From Chloroflexi bacterium TSY (GTDB lineage: Bacteria > Chloroflexota > Anaerolineae > Caldilineales > Caldilineaceae), in NCBI GenBank assembly GCA_019217005.1, contig JAHBNG010000049.1:1-64000 (forward strand): a DNA stretch of 64,000 bases, given 5' to 3'. The notes beneath the pieces were generated by a model. The model worked only from the letters and a program-made list of their open reading frames with translations, did no database searches and had not been told where the DNA came from. Positions 53,635-63,703 of the stretch are shown one piece after another (position 1 is the first letter of the stretch; each line of letters starts with the position of its first letter). The position numbers and the translations under genes were made by a program.

Positions 53635-54855
53635 TTGGCTGAGATCCGCCTACAGAATGTGTACAAGTTCTTTGGGGAACGCACGGCTATACGTAGGGAG
53701 CAAGTGGATGCTAGCCACTCCATCTTTGGTGGCTCTGTAAGAGCACTAGATGATGTTAGCTTAACAATTCCGGACGGACAAACGCTCTCTGTGTTAGGTC
53801 CATCGGGTTGTGGAAAAAGTACGCTTTTGCGTGTCGTTGCTGGTTTGGAATCTGGATATGAAGGCCAGATTTTCTACGACGGTCGGGACGTACGCGATGT
53901 ACGCCCTGGAGATCGCCACATAGGCATGGTCTTTCAAAATTATGCGCTTTATCCTCACTTCGAAGGTCATGGAAATCTATCATTCTTTTTTCGCATGCGT
54001 AAATTCACAGATGCTGAAACGGAAGAACGCATTCGCATTACGTCTGATATCATGGGCATCGGGTTTAGAGCTTTGCTACAGCGAAAACCTGGTACCCTAT
54101 CGGGAGGGCAGCAACAGCGAGTTGCCATCGCACGAGCCATTGTGCGCAACCCAAGTCTCTTTCTCTTCGATGAACCTCTTTCCAATCTTGATGCCAAGCT
54201 CCGCAGTCAAACTCGTGTTGAAATAAAGCGTCTCTTGCGGCGCTTTCAGATTACAGCTCTCTATGTAACGCACGATCAATCTGAAGCGATTACCTTGGGC
54301 GATCAAGTGGCTGTGATGCGGGCAGGAAAAGTGGAGCAGATTGGAACATACCACGAATTACACAATGCGCCCGTCAATGAATTTGTTGCCGGATTCTTGG
54401 GAGCACCACCGATGAATCTGTTTCGAAACGCAACCATTGAGCAAAACCAACTCTGCTTTGATTCGTTTTGCGTTTCTCTTCCCTCCTCTGTTTTAGAACA
54501 GTTGTCCAACGCGCATATTCGTTATGGCACGAATATCACAATGGGTGTTCGACCAGAAGCTGCTATTCAGATTGAGAAAGCTGAAAGAGGAGCGGAGCCA
54601 AAGCTCATAGATCCCGAAATTGACGATGCTTCGTCTGGTCCATTCATACACATTGACGGAATCGTCGATGTGGTCGAACCTGATTTTGCTCGCAAAACAC
54701 AGCTTGTCTACTTGAGCGCTGGGAGATATCCTTTTGCTGCGCAATGTAGCATTGAACAGAATCTTTATTCAGGGAATCGTATGACGGCTGTTTTCCCTGC
54801 AGATGCACTCTACTTTTTTGATGGAGAAACCGGAAGAAAATTTCAGTTTCGTTAA
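53635..54855 (+). CDS. ABC transporter ATP-binding protein (MalK/UgpC type)
   Basis: TTG at 53635 with AAGGGA upstream gives LAEIRLQNVYKFFGER, the usual MalK-type N-terminus; the frame open to 53581 lies in the kinase gene. Walker A GPSGCGKSTLLR, Q-loop GMVFQNYALYPH, signature LSGGQQQRVAIARAI, Walker B LFLFDEPLSNLDAK, switch YVTHDQSEA. The C-terminal ~150 residues form the regulatory OB/TOBE-like domain of sugar importers. A ~12-residue insertion follows the first strand (AIRREQVDASHSIFGG). It energises a carbohydrate or glycerol-phosphate importer; no permease is encoded nearby, so it may serve several transporters. Confidence 0.92.
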   Translation: MAEIRLQNVYKFFGERTAIRREQVDASHSIFGGSVRALDDVSLTIPDGQTLSVLGPSGCGKSTLLRVVAGLESGYEGQIFYDGRDVRDVRPGDRHIGMVFQNYALYPHFEGHGNLSFFFRMRKFTDAETEERIRITSDIMGIGFRALLQRKPGTLSGGQQQRVAIARAIVRNPSLFLFDEPLSNLDAKLRSQTRVEIKRLLRRFQITALYVTHDQSEAITLGDQVAVMRAGKVEQIGTYHELHNAPVNEFVAGFLGAPPMNLFRNATIEQNQLCFDSFCVSLPSSVLEQLSNAHIRYGTNITMGVRPEAAIQIEKAERGAEPKLIDPEIDDASSGPFIHIDGIVDVVEPDFARKTQLVYLSAGRYPFAAQCSIEQNLYSGNRMTAVFPADALYFFDGETGRKFQFR

Positions 54856-54879
54856 AACGAGTGCTCTTCAGAAACCTCA

Positions 54880-55010
54880 GAGCGTGTTTCAAAAGTCATT
54901 CTGAGGAGGTTTTGGGACGAAGAATCCCTGGTTCCAAGTGCAAAAAGAAGATTCTTCGCTCCGTTCCCCCACTTAGAATGACACGCTGTGGCCCTTTTAA
55001 AACACGCTCT
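54880..55010. repeat. Intergenic repeat with AGAGCGTGTTT ends
   Basis: Left arm AGAGCGTGTTTCAAAAG, right arm CTTTTAAAACACGCTCT (16 of 17 match), with GTCATTCTGA and GAAGAATC / GATTCTTCG inside. The inner motif resembles the widespread CATTCTGAGCG-type dispersed bacterial repeats. It fills most of the 54856-55127 gap. Confidence 0.65.
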
Positions 55011-55127
55011 CAGGGAGTGACAAGCACTGAAATGGCTAGCGCCGATTGAGTGGTGTAGTCGTATCGAATCCAAAGCGGGCCTCTCTCCTGAGATCCGGTT
55101 GAGCCAAAGGAGTAAAGGAGTAAACCA

Positions 55128-58100
55128 ATGCCACTCATTAACCGAACGTATCTTCTTATCTACCTCTCTGCGATTGGCATAGTTACCGGTACAATCTTCA
55201 TTTCAACAGCGGATATTTGGGGTGCCACTACTCAGACAACCGCCCAGAATCTACGACGCCAAAGTGATCTGGCCCCCCTGAGCAATATTATTCAAATCGA
55301 TGCAGGTGACTCGCTCTCGTGTGCAGTGACCAGCGGAGGGGGAGTCAAGTGCTGGGGGAGAAATAAGTCTGGTCAACTAGGAGATAGCACAATCATAGAT
55401 CGCAGCACGCCCGTAGATGTAATTGGCTTGACCAGCGGCGTTACAGCGATCTCAGCAGGGTGGAACCATGCCTGTGCAGTGACCAGTGGAGGGGGAGTCA
55501 AGTGCTGGGGGAGGAACAACTCCGGTCAATTGGGCGACGGCACGAAAGCAGACCGTCATACGCCTATAGATGTGAGCAACCTTACTAATGGTGTCGCTGC
55601 GATTTCTACCGGGGAAAACCATACTTGTGCGTTAATGAGCAGCGGGGGAGTCAAGTGCTGGGGCGAAAATGGCGATGGTCAACTGGGCGACGGCTCAACG
55701 ACAGACCGCAACATGCCCGTGGACGTAAATGGACTGACCAACGGCGTTAGTGCGATCTCGGTAGGGTGGAACCACGTCTGTGCGTTGACAAACGGTGAGG
55801 CCAAATGCTGGGGGGACAATAAATTTAATCAGTTGGGCGATGGTTCAGCGACGGATCGCAATACACCTGTTGACGTAAGTGGATTAACCAGCGGCGTCAC
55901 CGGAATTGCCGCGGGCGAAATACACACCTGCGCCATAATAAGTGGTGGTGTCAAATGTTGGGGAGGGAATGGTTCAGGTCAACTAGGTGACGGTACAACC
56001 ACAGGCCGCAGCACGCCCACAGACGTTAGTGGTCTGACGAGTGGGATTACGGCCATCACGATAGGAGCATTTCACACCTGTGCATTAACAAGTAACAAGA
56101 GCGCAAAATGCTGGGGAGATAATCTCTACGGTCAGCTGGGAGACGGCACGACCAGCCGCCGCAATACACCCGTGGATGTCAATGGGCTGGATACCGACAT
56201 TACTGCGATCGCAGCAGGATGGGACCATACCTGTGTAATAACAAATGGTGGGGGCATGAAGTGCTGGGGTAGAAACGGAAGAGGGCAACTAGGAGACGGT
56301 TCGGCCCCATTCCGCAGCATACCGGTGGATGTCAGTAGTTTGACAAATAGCGTCACGATGCTTGTTGCAGGATGGGACCACGCTTGTGCATTGACGAATA
56401 CTGGAGGTGTCAAATGCTGGGGATATAACGAATATGGTCAGTTGGGCAATGGCACCACAACAGACAGCAGCACACCGGTAGATGTCAGTGGCCTGACAAG
56501 CGGTGTCACTGCAATTACGACGGGATGGAACCATAGCTGTGCGTTGACAACTGGAGAGGGTGTTAAATGCTGGGGAAAGAATGACTCTGGTCAACTGGGA
56601 GATGATACAACGACAAATCGTAGTATCCCCGTGGGTGTCAGCGGCTTGACCAGCGGTGTTGATGCGATTTCCGCAGGCGAGAACCATACCTGTGCATTGA
56701 CGAACGGAGGTGGTGTCAAATGCTGGGGAGAAAACGGCTCCCGGCAATTGGGAGATGGCACGCCTGTAGACCGTAGGATACCCACTGACGTCACTGGATT
56801 GACCAGCAGTGTTGATAAAATCTCTGCCGGGGGATCCCACAGTTGCGCGATGATTATTGGTGGGAGCGCAAAGTGTTGGGGAGAGAATGGCTTTGGTCAA
56901 TTGGGAAACGGCACGACCGTGTCTAGTAGTACACCAGTGGACGTGAGCGGATTGACCAATGGGATCAAGATGATTGCCACGGGATGGCAACACACTTGTG
57001 CCGTGACCAATGATGACGGTGTCAAATGCTGGGGAAGGAACAATAACAATCAACTGGGTGACGGCACGACTGCATCCAGAAGCACACCGGTAAATGTGAG
57101 CGGTTTGACCAGCGGCGTCACGGCTATCTCGGAAGGGAGTTCACATACTTGTGCAGTAATGAGTGGTGGCGCCAGGTGCTGGGGACGAAATAATCTGGGG
57201 CAACTGGGAGATGGCACAATGATTGATCGTCAGACGCCCATAAGTGTGAGTGGCCTGGTCAGCAACGTTGCCACAATTTCGACAGGACGGGTCCACACTT
57301 GCTCATTGACCAGTGACGCTAGTATCAAGTGCTCGGGTTCGGATGGGCATGGACAGTTAGGATCGAATCGTCTGGTTTTAAGTTCAGTGCCAATCGATGT
57401 ATTGGCTATACCATGCTATACCTTGTCGCTCGGGCATACTGGAGACGGTTCCGACCCATCGGCGTCTCCTCCAAATTCTACAGGATGTGGTACGGGCCGG
57501 TATTTGGCCGATGAAAGCATTTCCCTTTCCGCCACTCCCTCAGTAGGTTGGCAAGTAAATGGTTGGAGCGGCACGGACAACAACAACACGACTGCGAGTA
57601 GCAACACGATTACCATGCCTGCTGCCAACCATAGCGTGTCGGTCAGTTATATGCAGATCTGTTATTCTTTGACCTTGTTGAAAGAAGGCAGTGGCAGTGT
57701 ACCAGTTGCTACCCCTGCTCGCTCGACAAGTTGCGGTACGGGTGAATATGTGGCTGGGGAAGCCATCAGTCTGAATGTCAGTCCAGATACAAACTGGGCT
57801 GTTGACGGTTGGTCAGGCACAGATAACGATGCCAGCAATGCATCTACAAACTCCTTGACCATGCCGAACGCTGGTCATACAGCGACCGTCCGCTACACCG
57901 AACAAGCGCCAGATTGTTTTGAGTTGACGCTGACTCATTCTGGCGAGGGCGGAGATCCTGTGGCAAGCCCTGTCAAATCCGACCTTTGTGGTAGCAAAGG
58001 TCAATATGTGACGGGAGAATCGATTACGCTGACGGCTGCTCCTGCTGAAGAGTGGACTGTGGCGAGCTGGAGTGGAACCGATACCAACAATAGCCAAGCA

Positions 58101-58808
58101 ACGACCAATACTTTGGTCATGCCCATGCGCAATCATGCAGCGGCAGTTACATATGAGAAGAAGCCGATAGAATGCTATGATTTGACCTTAACTCATACTG
58201 GGAGTGGAAAGAACCCTATTGCTTCGCCGACTTTCTCCCCAGGATGTTCCACCGGCCGTTATGTCGCTGGTGAATCAATCGCCCTGACGGCGGAACCATT
58301 CGAATCTTGGGCGGTAGCCAGCTGGACAGGCACCGCAAACGACGCATCGATTGCGACTGTCAGCAGTCTCACCATGCCTTCGGCAGCTCATACCATTACT
58401 GTAAACTATGAGCAACTCTCTATATCTTGCTATGCTCTGACCTTGACAGTTAGTGGCTCAGGAAGCAAGCCAACCGTTACACCCACCAAGTCCCCTGCAT
58501 GCGACGCAGAACAGACCTTTATTGCAGGGGCAACCCTGACCCTTGATGCCATGCCCAGTACCGATTGGTCTGTCAGCGGGTGGAGCGGGACAGACAATGA
58601 TGGCAGTTCTTCTTTGCGAAACACCCTAACAATGCCAGCCGTCGATCACACTGTGCGCGTTATATATGTAGAAATGGTTGCCAGTTGTTATACCTTGAGT
58701 TTGAGCCACGAGGGATTGGGCAGTGATCCGGCTGCGCAGCCAATGAATTCCACTGAATGCCCGGCTTGCTGGCACCTCCGTGACGCTCACTGCATCGCCT
58801 GCAAATGA
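55128..58808 (+). CDS. Giant exported protein: 14 RCC1 repeats plus divergent InlB B-repeats (N-terminal part)
   Basis: A doubled AAAGGAGT precedes the ATG. Signal peptide (LLIYLSAIGIVTGTIFIST) then 14 RCC1-type units of ~48 residues, each with CWGxNxxGQLGDGT and a paired Cys, enough for two seven-bladed propellers. From ~residue 760 come six ~80-residue divergent InlB repeats (CYTLSLGHTGDGS ... SGWSGTDN ... LTMPNAGHT). The sixth is broken by a frameshift near 58770-58790 and finishes in the next ORF. Such propellers and B-repeats act in surface binding. The whole reads as a single ~1,760-residue protein. Confidence 0.88.
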   Translation: MPLINRTYLLIYLSAIGIVTGTIFISTADIWGATTQTTAQNLRRQSDLAPLSNIIQIDAGDSLSCAVTSGGGVKCWGRNKSGQLGDSTIIDRSTPVDVIGLTSGVTAISAGWNHACAVTSGGGVKCWGRNNSGQLGDGTKADRHTPIDVSNLTNGVAAISTGENHTCALMSSGGVKCWGENGDGQLGDGSTTDRNMPVDVNGLTNGVSAISVGWNHVCALTNGEAKCWGDNKFNQLGDGSATDRNTPVDVSGLTSGVTGIAAGEIHTCAIISGGVKCWGGNGSGQLGDGTTTGRSTPTDVSGLTSGITAITIGAFHTCALTSNKSAKCWGDNLYGQLGDGTTSRRNTPVDVNGLDTDITAIAAGWDHTCVITNGGGMKCWGRNGRGQLGDGSAPFRSIPVDVSSLTNSVTMLVAGWDHACALTNTGGVKCWGYNEYGQLGNGTTTDSSTPVDVSGLTSGVTAITTGWNHSCALTTGEGVKCWGKNDSGQLGDDTTTNRSIPVGVSGLTSGVDAISAGENHTCALTNGGGVKCWGENGSRQLGDGTPVDRRIPTDVTGLTSSVDKISAGGSHSCAMIIGGSAKCWGENGFGQLGNGTTVSSSTPVDVSGLTNGIKMIATGWQHTCAVTNDDGVKCWGRNNNNQLGDGTTASRSTPVNVSGLTSGVTAISEGSSHTCAVMSGGARCWGRNNLGQLGDGTMIDRQTPISVSGLVSNVATISTGRVHTCSLTSDASIKCSGSDGHGQLGSNRLVLSSVPIDVLAIPCYTLSLGHTGDGSDPSASPPNSTGCGTGRYLADESISLSATPSVGWQVNGWSGTDNNNTTASSNTITMPAANHSVSVSYMQICYSLTLLKEGSGSVPVATPARSTSCGTGEYVAGEAISLNVSPDTNWAVDGWSGTDNDASNASTNSLTMPNAGHTATVRYTEQAPDCFELTLTHSGEGGDPVASPVKSDLCGSKGQYVTGESITLTAAPAEEWTVASWSGTDTNNSQATTNTLVMPMRNHAAAVTYEKKPIECYDLTLTHTGSGKNPIASPTFSPGCSTGRYVAGESIALTAEPFESWAVASWTGTANDASIATVSSLTMPSAAHTITVNYEQLSISCYALTLTVSGSGSKPTVTPTKSPACDAEQTFIAGATLTLDAMPSTDWSVSGWSGTDNDGSSSLRNTLTMPAVDHTVRVIYVEMVASCYTLSLSHEGLGSDPAAQPMNSTECPACWHLRDAHCIACK

Positions 58809-60411
58809 ATGGCAAGTGAGCGGATGGTTTGGGACCGATAGCGACGGTATCACAGACAAAAGCAACACCGTTACGATGCCGGCCCAAAACCACTCCGCAG
58901 GCGTTACCTATCGAGAAACCCCTCCCGATGAAGGGGTTGGTGATGAATTCGAAGCCGATAATGATTGCGCAAATTATCGAGACATTCCCGTGACGGGGGC
59001 ACTTCAGTTTCATAGTTTCCATCGAGAAGCGGACGAGGATTGGGTACGTTTTCAAGCCAGATCAGGTCACACATATTTGATACAGGTTGATGTACCGAAC
59101 ACGTCTCCCGCTGACGTAGCGCTGGAACTTTATCCTCGCTGCGGTTCACTCCAGGAGAAGAACCAGGATTTCACATTTAGCCCCGGTGTACGCATGTCTT
59201 TCGAGGCCGTTGAGGATGGGCCCATTTATGCCAGGCTGCTAAACCATGATGCTGGCGTGGCAGGTGATCATGTCCAGTATACGGTTTCTGTCCGCTCTCT
59301 GAATGATTCTGTCAAACCAGGCGCATTAATCGTGGTGGCTGGCGCCATTCGGGCCAATGACCCAGTCCAGGATAATATCTATCACGTGACGGATGCTGTT
59401 TATAAACTCTTTATCAACAAAGGATACACCGACGAGCAAATCTATTATCTATCTCCTGACATAGGACGTGACCATGTGGATGCTCGCGCTGATAGAGCTG
59501 GACTCCAAACAGCCATCACTGAATGGGCAAAAGACAATGTCGGTGCAGATAGAGCGTTGACCATTTATATGATGGATCATGGCGCTCGAGATCGGTTCTA
59601 TTTGGACAAACAGCGTAACCAGTCAGTTTCACCTGCGGATCTGGACGCATGGTTAACTGAAATAGAGGAGGCACACCCTGGTCTGCGGATTAACGTGATT
59701 ATTGACGCTTGTTACTCAGGTAGTTTTATCACTGGAGACAAAACGCTTGTGGGAGAAAATCGTGTCATCATTACTTCCACCGATGCTGACAATTTGGCAT
59801 GGGCATCGCGAGATGGCGCCATCTTCTCTGATCATTTTCTCGAAGCATTAGGGCGCAATGAGAGTCTTTATAATGCGTACAGAGAAGCGCAGGTTGCAGC
59901 CAAGATCGCTCATCCCCATCAGAAGCCATTTGTCAATGGAGATAGCAATACCAGACCGGGGCAAGCCGATGATGGAGCGCAGGCAGCGACACGCGGTTTC
60001 AGTTTTGCTGGGACATTGGATGACTTCAACTGGCCACCACATATTTTCAGCGTGACGCCACCGGAGATCATCGACGGTCGAGGAGTGATTCGTGCCGATG
60101 TGCGCGATGATGAACAAGTGAATCGCGTGTGGGCTGTCATTTATCCACCCGATTACGTTGCACCAATCGAAGGAGAAGCTTTGGTCCAAGATGAGGATTT
60201 CTCGCTTATCTCCACGATTGTCTTGCTCGATAATGGCAAAAACAGCTTCAGCGCAACTTTCAGAGACTTTCGCCAATCTGGCACATATCGCGTTGTTGTT
60301 TATGCGGAAGATGAATTTGATGTAGGCGCTCGACCAGTATCCTTTGAGGTGCAAGTGGATGTCGAGGATGAACCCAGTCAAACATTTTACTTGCCGATGA
60401 TGCGGCGATAA
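58780..60411 (+). CDS. C-terminal part: PPC domain and caspase-like (clan CD) cysteine peptidase
   Basis: Begins by completing the last InlB repeat (LTASPANEWQVSGWFGTDSD). A pre-peptidase C-terminal domain follows (DEFEADNDCANYRDIPVTGA, EADEDWVRFQARSGHTYLIQ). The peptidase domain (GALIVVAGAIRANDPVQDNI) has the clan CD dyad: His in ALTIYMMDHGARDRF and Cys in RINVIIDACYSGSFI, then NRVIITSTDADNLAW. This resembles C13/C14 (legumain- or metacaspase-like) peptidases. The C-terminus (QTFYLPMMRR) carries the YLPLV-like motif. Joined to the upstream ORF it would be a surface-exposed protease on a long binding stalk. Confidence 0.87.
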   Translation: MTLTASPANEWQVSGWFGTDSDGITDKSNTVTMPAQNHSAGVTYRETPPDEGVGDEFEADNDCANYRDIPVTGALQFHSFHREADEDWVRFQARSGHTYLIQVDVPNTSPADVALELYPRCGSLQEKNQDFTFSPGVRMSFEAVEDGPIYARLLNHDAGVAGDHVQYTVSVRSLNDSVKPGALIVVAGAIRANDPVQDNIYHVTDAVYKLFINKGYTDEQIYYLSPDIGRDHVDARADRAGLQTAITEWAKDNVGADRALTIYMMDHGARDRFYLDKQRNQSVSPADLDAWLTEIEEAHPGLRINVIIDACYSGSFITGDKTLVGENRVIITSTDADNLAWASRDGAIFSDHFLEALGRNESLYNAYREAQVAAKIAHPHQKPFVNGDSNTRPGQADDGAQAATRGFSFAGTLDDFNWPPHIFSVTPPEIIDGRGVIRADVRDDEQVNRVWAVIYPPDYVAPIEGEALVQDEDFSLISTIVLLDNGKNSFSATFRDFRQSGTYRVVVYAEDEFDVGARPVSFEVQVDVEDEPSQTFYLPMMRR

Positions 60412-60577
60412 CGTGTGCAAATGATGAAATTCCCTTTGTTTCTATCAAGATATACTACTCACGGGTGAAAACTGGACATTTGAAGAAGCGACAGGAGCGA
60501 CCCGCAATCCGGGATTGCTTCCATGCCTTTCCAGTGTCACCCAAACTGTCCAGAAACTACCCGTGGCAAGTATAGCA

Positions 60578-61459
60578 TTATCTTTGCTGTATATTTGGGA
60601 ATGCCCAGCGACCAGGACCATGCTGTTGCAAATAGATTTCGATCGCAGAAGAGAGATCGGTCTTCATTTCTGGTGGTTGCATGCGATACCAATAGCCAAA
60701 ATCGCTCGACCAGGGTTCACCTGTTAGAGCCGTGCGCAAGCATAATTCAGCACTCGGACCAGCCTCCGCTAACATACCGGACGATTCGAACGCTGAGCGC
60801 AACAGACTCCGATTATAGTCTACTTGACGGAGCGACGGTTGCCACTTTTGATCCACGAGGTCGAGCAATAGATATTGCGCGCGCGGATCTTTGTTATATG
60901 GCATTCCCACACTTCCCCCATTGACCACAAGCCGCGATCCTTGATGGCGGCGTTGAATTTTGCGAATCATGGGGCGATGAGTATGCGCAGTGATCACAAC
61001 CGGCTCCACAATCTCCTTCAACGCGCCTTCGTAGCTTTCATCAGTTGATTCAGGGAAAAAACCGAGAAAAGGGTTTCCCGGTTGCCCATGCGTCAAATAA
61101 ATGGCCGGCGCATGATCGAACGTCAGATGGAGTTCGGCGGGTAATTCATGCAATTCGGCCAAATAGCGCTTGTGGAGATTCTCCTTTGTCCACCAGAGGA
61201 TAGGAAAGATTGTGCGGTCGGTAAAGGGAGGGCGATTCTGGGGAGTTCCCAGACGACCAACAATCAGTTCGTGGTTGCCATAGATGGCTGGCCACCTTTG
61301 ATCATGGATGAGCGCCATGACATCATTGTTCCATGGGCAGCGATTGATCTGATCGCCAGCCAAGTAGACCACATCTGGTTGTTGGTATTGAAGATCTCGT
61401 ACGGTTGCCTCCAGCGCGGGCAAATTGCCATGTATGTCAGCTAATATTGCAATTCGCAT
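60578..61459 (-). CDS. Calcineurin-like metallophosphoesterase (paralogue A)
   Basis: ATG at 61459 (MRIAILADIHGNLPALEATV) gives the canonical start. Metal-site motifs in order: ADIHGN, YLAGDQINR, AIYGNHELIV, YLTHGQPGN, VITAHTHRPM. 293 residues, with a ~50-residue C-terminal extension beyond the core. Close in sequence to the neighbouring gene at 61593, so the two arose by tandem duplication. Likely a cytosolic phosphodiesterase or phosphatase of the YfcE/serine-threonine phosphatase-like group; substrate unknown. Confidence 0.9.
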   Translation of the reverse strand: MRIAILADIHGNLPALEATVRDLQYQQPDVVYLAGDQINRCPWNNDVMALIHDQRWPAIYGNHELIVGRLGTPQNRPPFTDRTIFPILWWTKENLHKRYLAELHELPAELHLTFDHAPAIYLTHGQPGNPFLGFFPESTDESYEGALKEIVEPVVITAHTHRPMIRKIQRRHQGSRLVVNGGSVGMPYNKDPRAQYLLLDLVDQKWQPSLRQVDYNRSLLRSAFESSGMLAEAGPSAELCLRTALTGEPWSSDFGYWYRMQPPEMKTDLSSAIEIYLQQHGPGRWAFPNIQQR

Positions 61460-61592
61460 GGTTAGTGGCATAATGGATCATGATCTCGTATATACTGATC
61501 CCGGCCAGTCGCTTGAATATATATCTCAAAAGCAGCGTGAATATCGTCATCTGGATTTGTGCCATTTTGCCAGCACCATCGATAGAAGAGAA

Positions 61593-62336
61593 TTATTTCT
61601 GGTTCGGCTGTACACAATTCCCAGTAAAAAAGTTGGGTAACGCTTCCAGAACTGGACGCCGATCATAATCGACACCATGATGGGTTGCCTGCCAACCGCC
61701 CGATTCTACCTCTCCTGATACACTTTCGAGGATTGCAAATTGGGCCTGCACATTTCCGTTGAGGGGCAATCCAACGCTGCCAGGATTGATCAGATGCCAG
61801 GTCGGTTCGATGTTTGGGTGTTCTGTTGAATAGACTTGCCGATCAATCTGGACATGTGTATGCGCCGAAATCAATGTGCGCTCCGAAACATGCTCGATCT
61901 TCGCACCAATCTCTTCATCTGTCTGATGCGGATAGAATCCGACTCGGTTGTGTCCAGGGACACCATGCGCAATGCGAATTGGTTCCGTGCCGGGAATGTA
62001 AAAAGTGCGTTTGTCCAGTAATGTCGCCAAATATTGACCATCTTCTGGTCCTAACTGTTCAACGAGCCAATGCAGTTGCCCCCATCGTTTGGGATCATGA
62101 CTCCCTTTGGATGCTCGCTCGGTACCAAAATCTAAATAGTAGAATTCATGGTTGCCGCGCACGACAAGCCAATCCAACGGTCGTATGGCACGAATGACTT
62201 CGCGACTAAAGGGTGTTCCATTGATTAGATCTCCGTTGAGAACGACATAGTCAGGTTGTAGGCGTTCGAGTTCGATTTGTACCGCATGGAGTGCCGGTAA
62301 ATTGCCGTGAATATCGGCTAAGAGGGCAATACGCAT
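61593..62336 (-). CDS. Calcineurin-like metallophosphoesterase (paralogue B)
   Basis: 247 residues, start MRIALLADIHGNLPALHAVQ. Motifs: YVVLNGDLINGTPFSREVIR, LVVRGNHEFYYLDFG, IRIAHGVPGHN, LISAHTHVQIDR, HLINPGSVGLPLNGN. Starts 7 bp after the stop of the RlmM-like gene, so it is in an operon with it. Paralogue A lies 133 bp further on. Confidence 0.9.
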   Translation of the reverse strand: MRIALLADIHGNLPALHAVQIELERLQPDYVVLNGDLINGTPFSREVIRAIRPLDWLVVRGNHEFYYLDFGTERASKGSHDPKRWGQLHWLVEQLGPEDGQYLATLLDKRTFYIPGTEPIRIAHGVPGHNRVGFYPHQTDEEIGAKIEHVSERTLISAHTHVQIDRQVYSTEHPNIEPTWHLINPGSVGLPLNGNVQAQFAILESVSGEVESGGWQATHHGVDYDRRPVLEALPNFFTGNCVQPNQK

Positions 62337-62343
62337 AGAATGG

Positions 62344-63396
62344 TTATCTTAACTTTAGATAAACTGTTACTTCGCTTCGATTATGAAACAGCTGGCGTGC
62401 ACCTTCTATTGTATATGCCACACGTAGAATATTCCAACTGTGGTCAAGGATCGGTTTGCGGTTCTGTTCAGGCAATTTGAGGGACATCAAAGCAATGCCA
62501 TGAGGATAGAGGCAAGAAGCATAACGGACCATCAAACGAGCAGAGTCACGTGCATCGATCCGCATATCGTTGACAATCAAATCAAACTGTTCGGGATCTT
62601 GAGCTAGATATTGTTCGGCCGTTATGCGCAAATGGCGCACACTGCGGTCTGCTGCGATGCGTGGATCGAGTGCGCCAGGATCCACGGCTGTCACATATTG
62701 CTCGTGTTGGCGCAACACTCGTGTCCATCCACCGGGAGCAGCACCCAAATCGAGCGCAACGCCTCTGTGAGGAAGTTCGATATGAAAGACCTCCAGCGCT
62801 TCCAATAGCTTAAATTCGGAGCGACTTACCTGTCCTTCCTCACGGGCAAATCGGCGCATTCCGCCTGCCCAGTCGGACAAATTATAAATTGCGGGTGAGA
62901 TACCAATGAAGGCGATTGAGCGTGGCAAAGAGCCATCATTTTGGGCGAGTGTTGCACAAACCACCGAAATGATCTGAACAGGAGAACGGACGTTGACCTC
63001 AGCTTTTGTTCGCTTTGTAATTTCAGATGCAAGTGCCGTGTTGATGTCAAACCGCTTGTATGGAAACTCGCCTAAAGTACGTGACTGTACCGAGAACGTT
63101 AGATCGGGTTCAACGAGAGACAGAATGTCGTAGTCGAGCCCATCTACCATGCGCTGAATGTCTTCAATCGAACCATTTAGTTCAATCGAGGTCAGAACTG
63201 GACAAATGTGACGGATGAAAACGGGTGGATCGAGTCGCCATATCTCTGCCAAGTCCCAAAAGGATTCTTCCAGTTCAACGAGAAAGATACCTGAATCCAA
63301 AGGTCGACACCGGCGAACCGAAAAACCAGTTTTCTGAAGCTCATCTTGCGCCAGCTCCGCAAAATCAGGTGAAGCAGTTAGAATGAATTCGGACAT
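62344..63396 (-). CDS. RlmM-like SAM-dependent methyltransferase with THUMP-type N-terminus
   Basis: ATG at 63396 (MSEFILTASPDFAELAQDEL) is preferred to GTG 63405. Residues ~100-150 look like a THUMP RNA-binding region (FSVQSRTLGEFPYKRFDINT, KAEVNVRSPVQIISVV). The C-terminal half is an FtsJ-type Rossmann domain: SAM loop VALDLGAAPGGWTRVLRQ, acidic VTAVDPGALD, catalytic strand FDLIVNDMRIDA, and LMSLKLPEQ with the Lys of the K-D-K-E tetrad. It probably 2'-O-methylates 23S rRNA, as E. coli RlmM does. First gene of a minus-strand operon with the phosphoesterase. Confidence 0.88.
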   Translation of the reverse strand: MSEFILTASPDFAELAQDELQKTGFSVRRCRPLDSGIFLVELEESFWDLAEIWRLDPPVFIRHICPVLTSIELNGSIEDIQRMVDGLDYDILSLVEPDLTFSVQSRTLGEFPYKRFDINTALASEITKRTKAEVNVRSPVQIISVVCATLAQNDGSLPRSIAFIGISPAIYNLSDWAGGMRRFAREEGQVSRSEFKLLEALEVFHIELPHRGVALDLGAAPGGWTRVLRQHEQYVTAVDPGALDPRIAADRSVRHLRITAEQYLAQDPEQFDLIVNDMRIDARDSARLMVRYASCLYPHGIALMSLKLPEQNRKPILDHSWNILRVAYTIEGARQLFHNRSEVTVYLKLR

Positions 63397-63529
63397 AAAG
63401 ACCACTAGTGAAACTGCGCCTCAAACCGACGAGTAGCCTGGTCATGGTGGATGGTTGATAGTGGCTGGTGACTATGTACCTATCCACCAGCCACGAAACT
63501 TGACTCATTTGTACAGATTTTTCTATATG

Positions 63530-63622
63530 ACAGAACCTAGTGCTTCATCCGGCCTTAATTTTCGGATTACTACTCGACTAAAATACCCGAACTTTTAGTG
63601 TAGATAATGCACTAGGTTCTGT
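63530..63622. repeat. Inverted repeat ACAGAACCTAGTGC / GCACTAGGTTCTGT
   Basis: Perfect 14-bp arms around a 65-bp middle. Next to it, gctctcagag and ctctgaggagagc (63638-63685) form a hairpin just downstream of purB and may terminate it. Confidence 0.6.
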
Positions 63623-63703
63623 TGACTTTTAGCATGTGCTCTCAGAGCTTTGGTCGCTCTGGGCAATGATTTCTCTGAGGAGAGCTGTCAAAGTCAACGA
63701 CTC

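Noticed and set aside
59848..60420. 190-codon minus-strand ORF
   Set aside because: Antisense to the caspase-like peptidase C-terminus; no recognisable protein.
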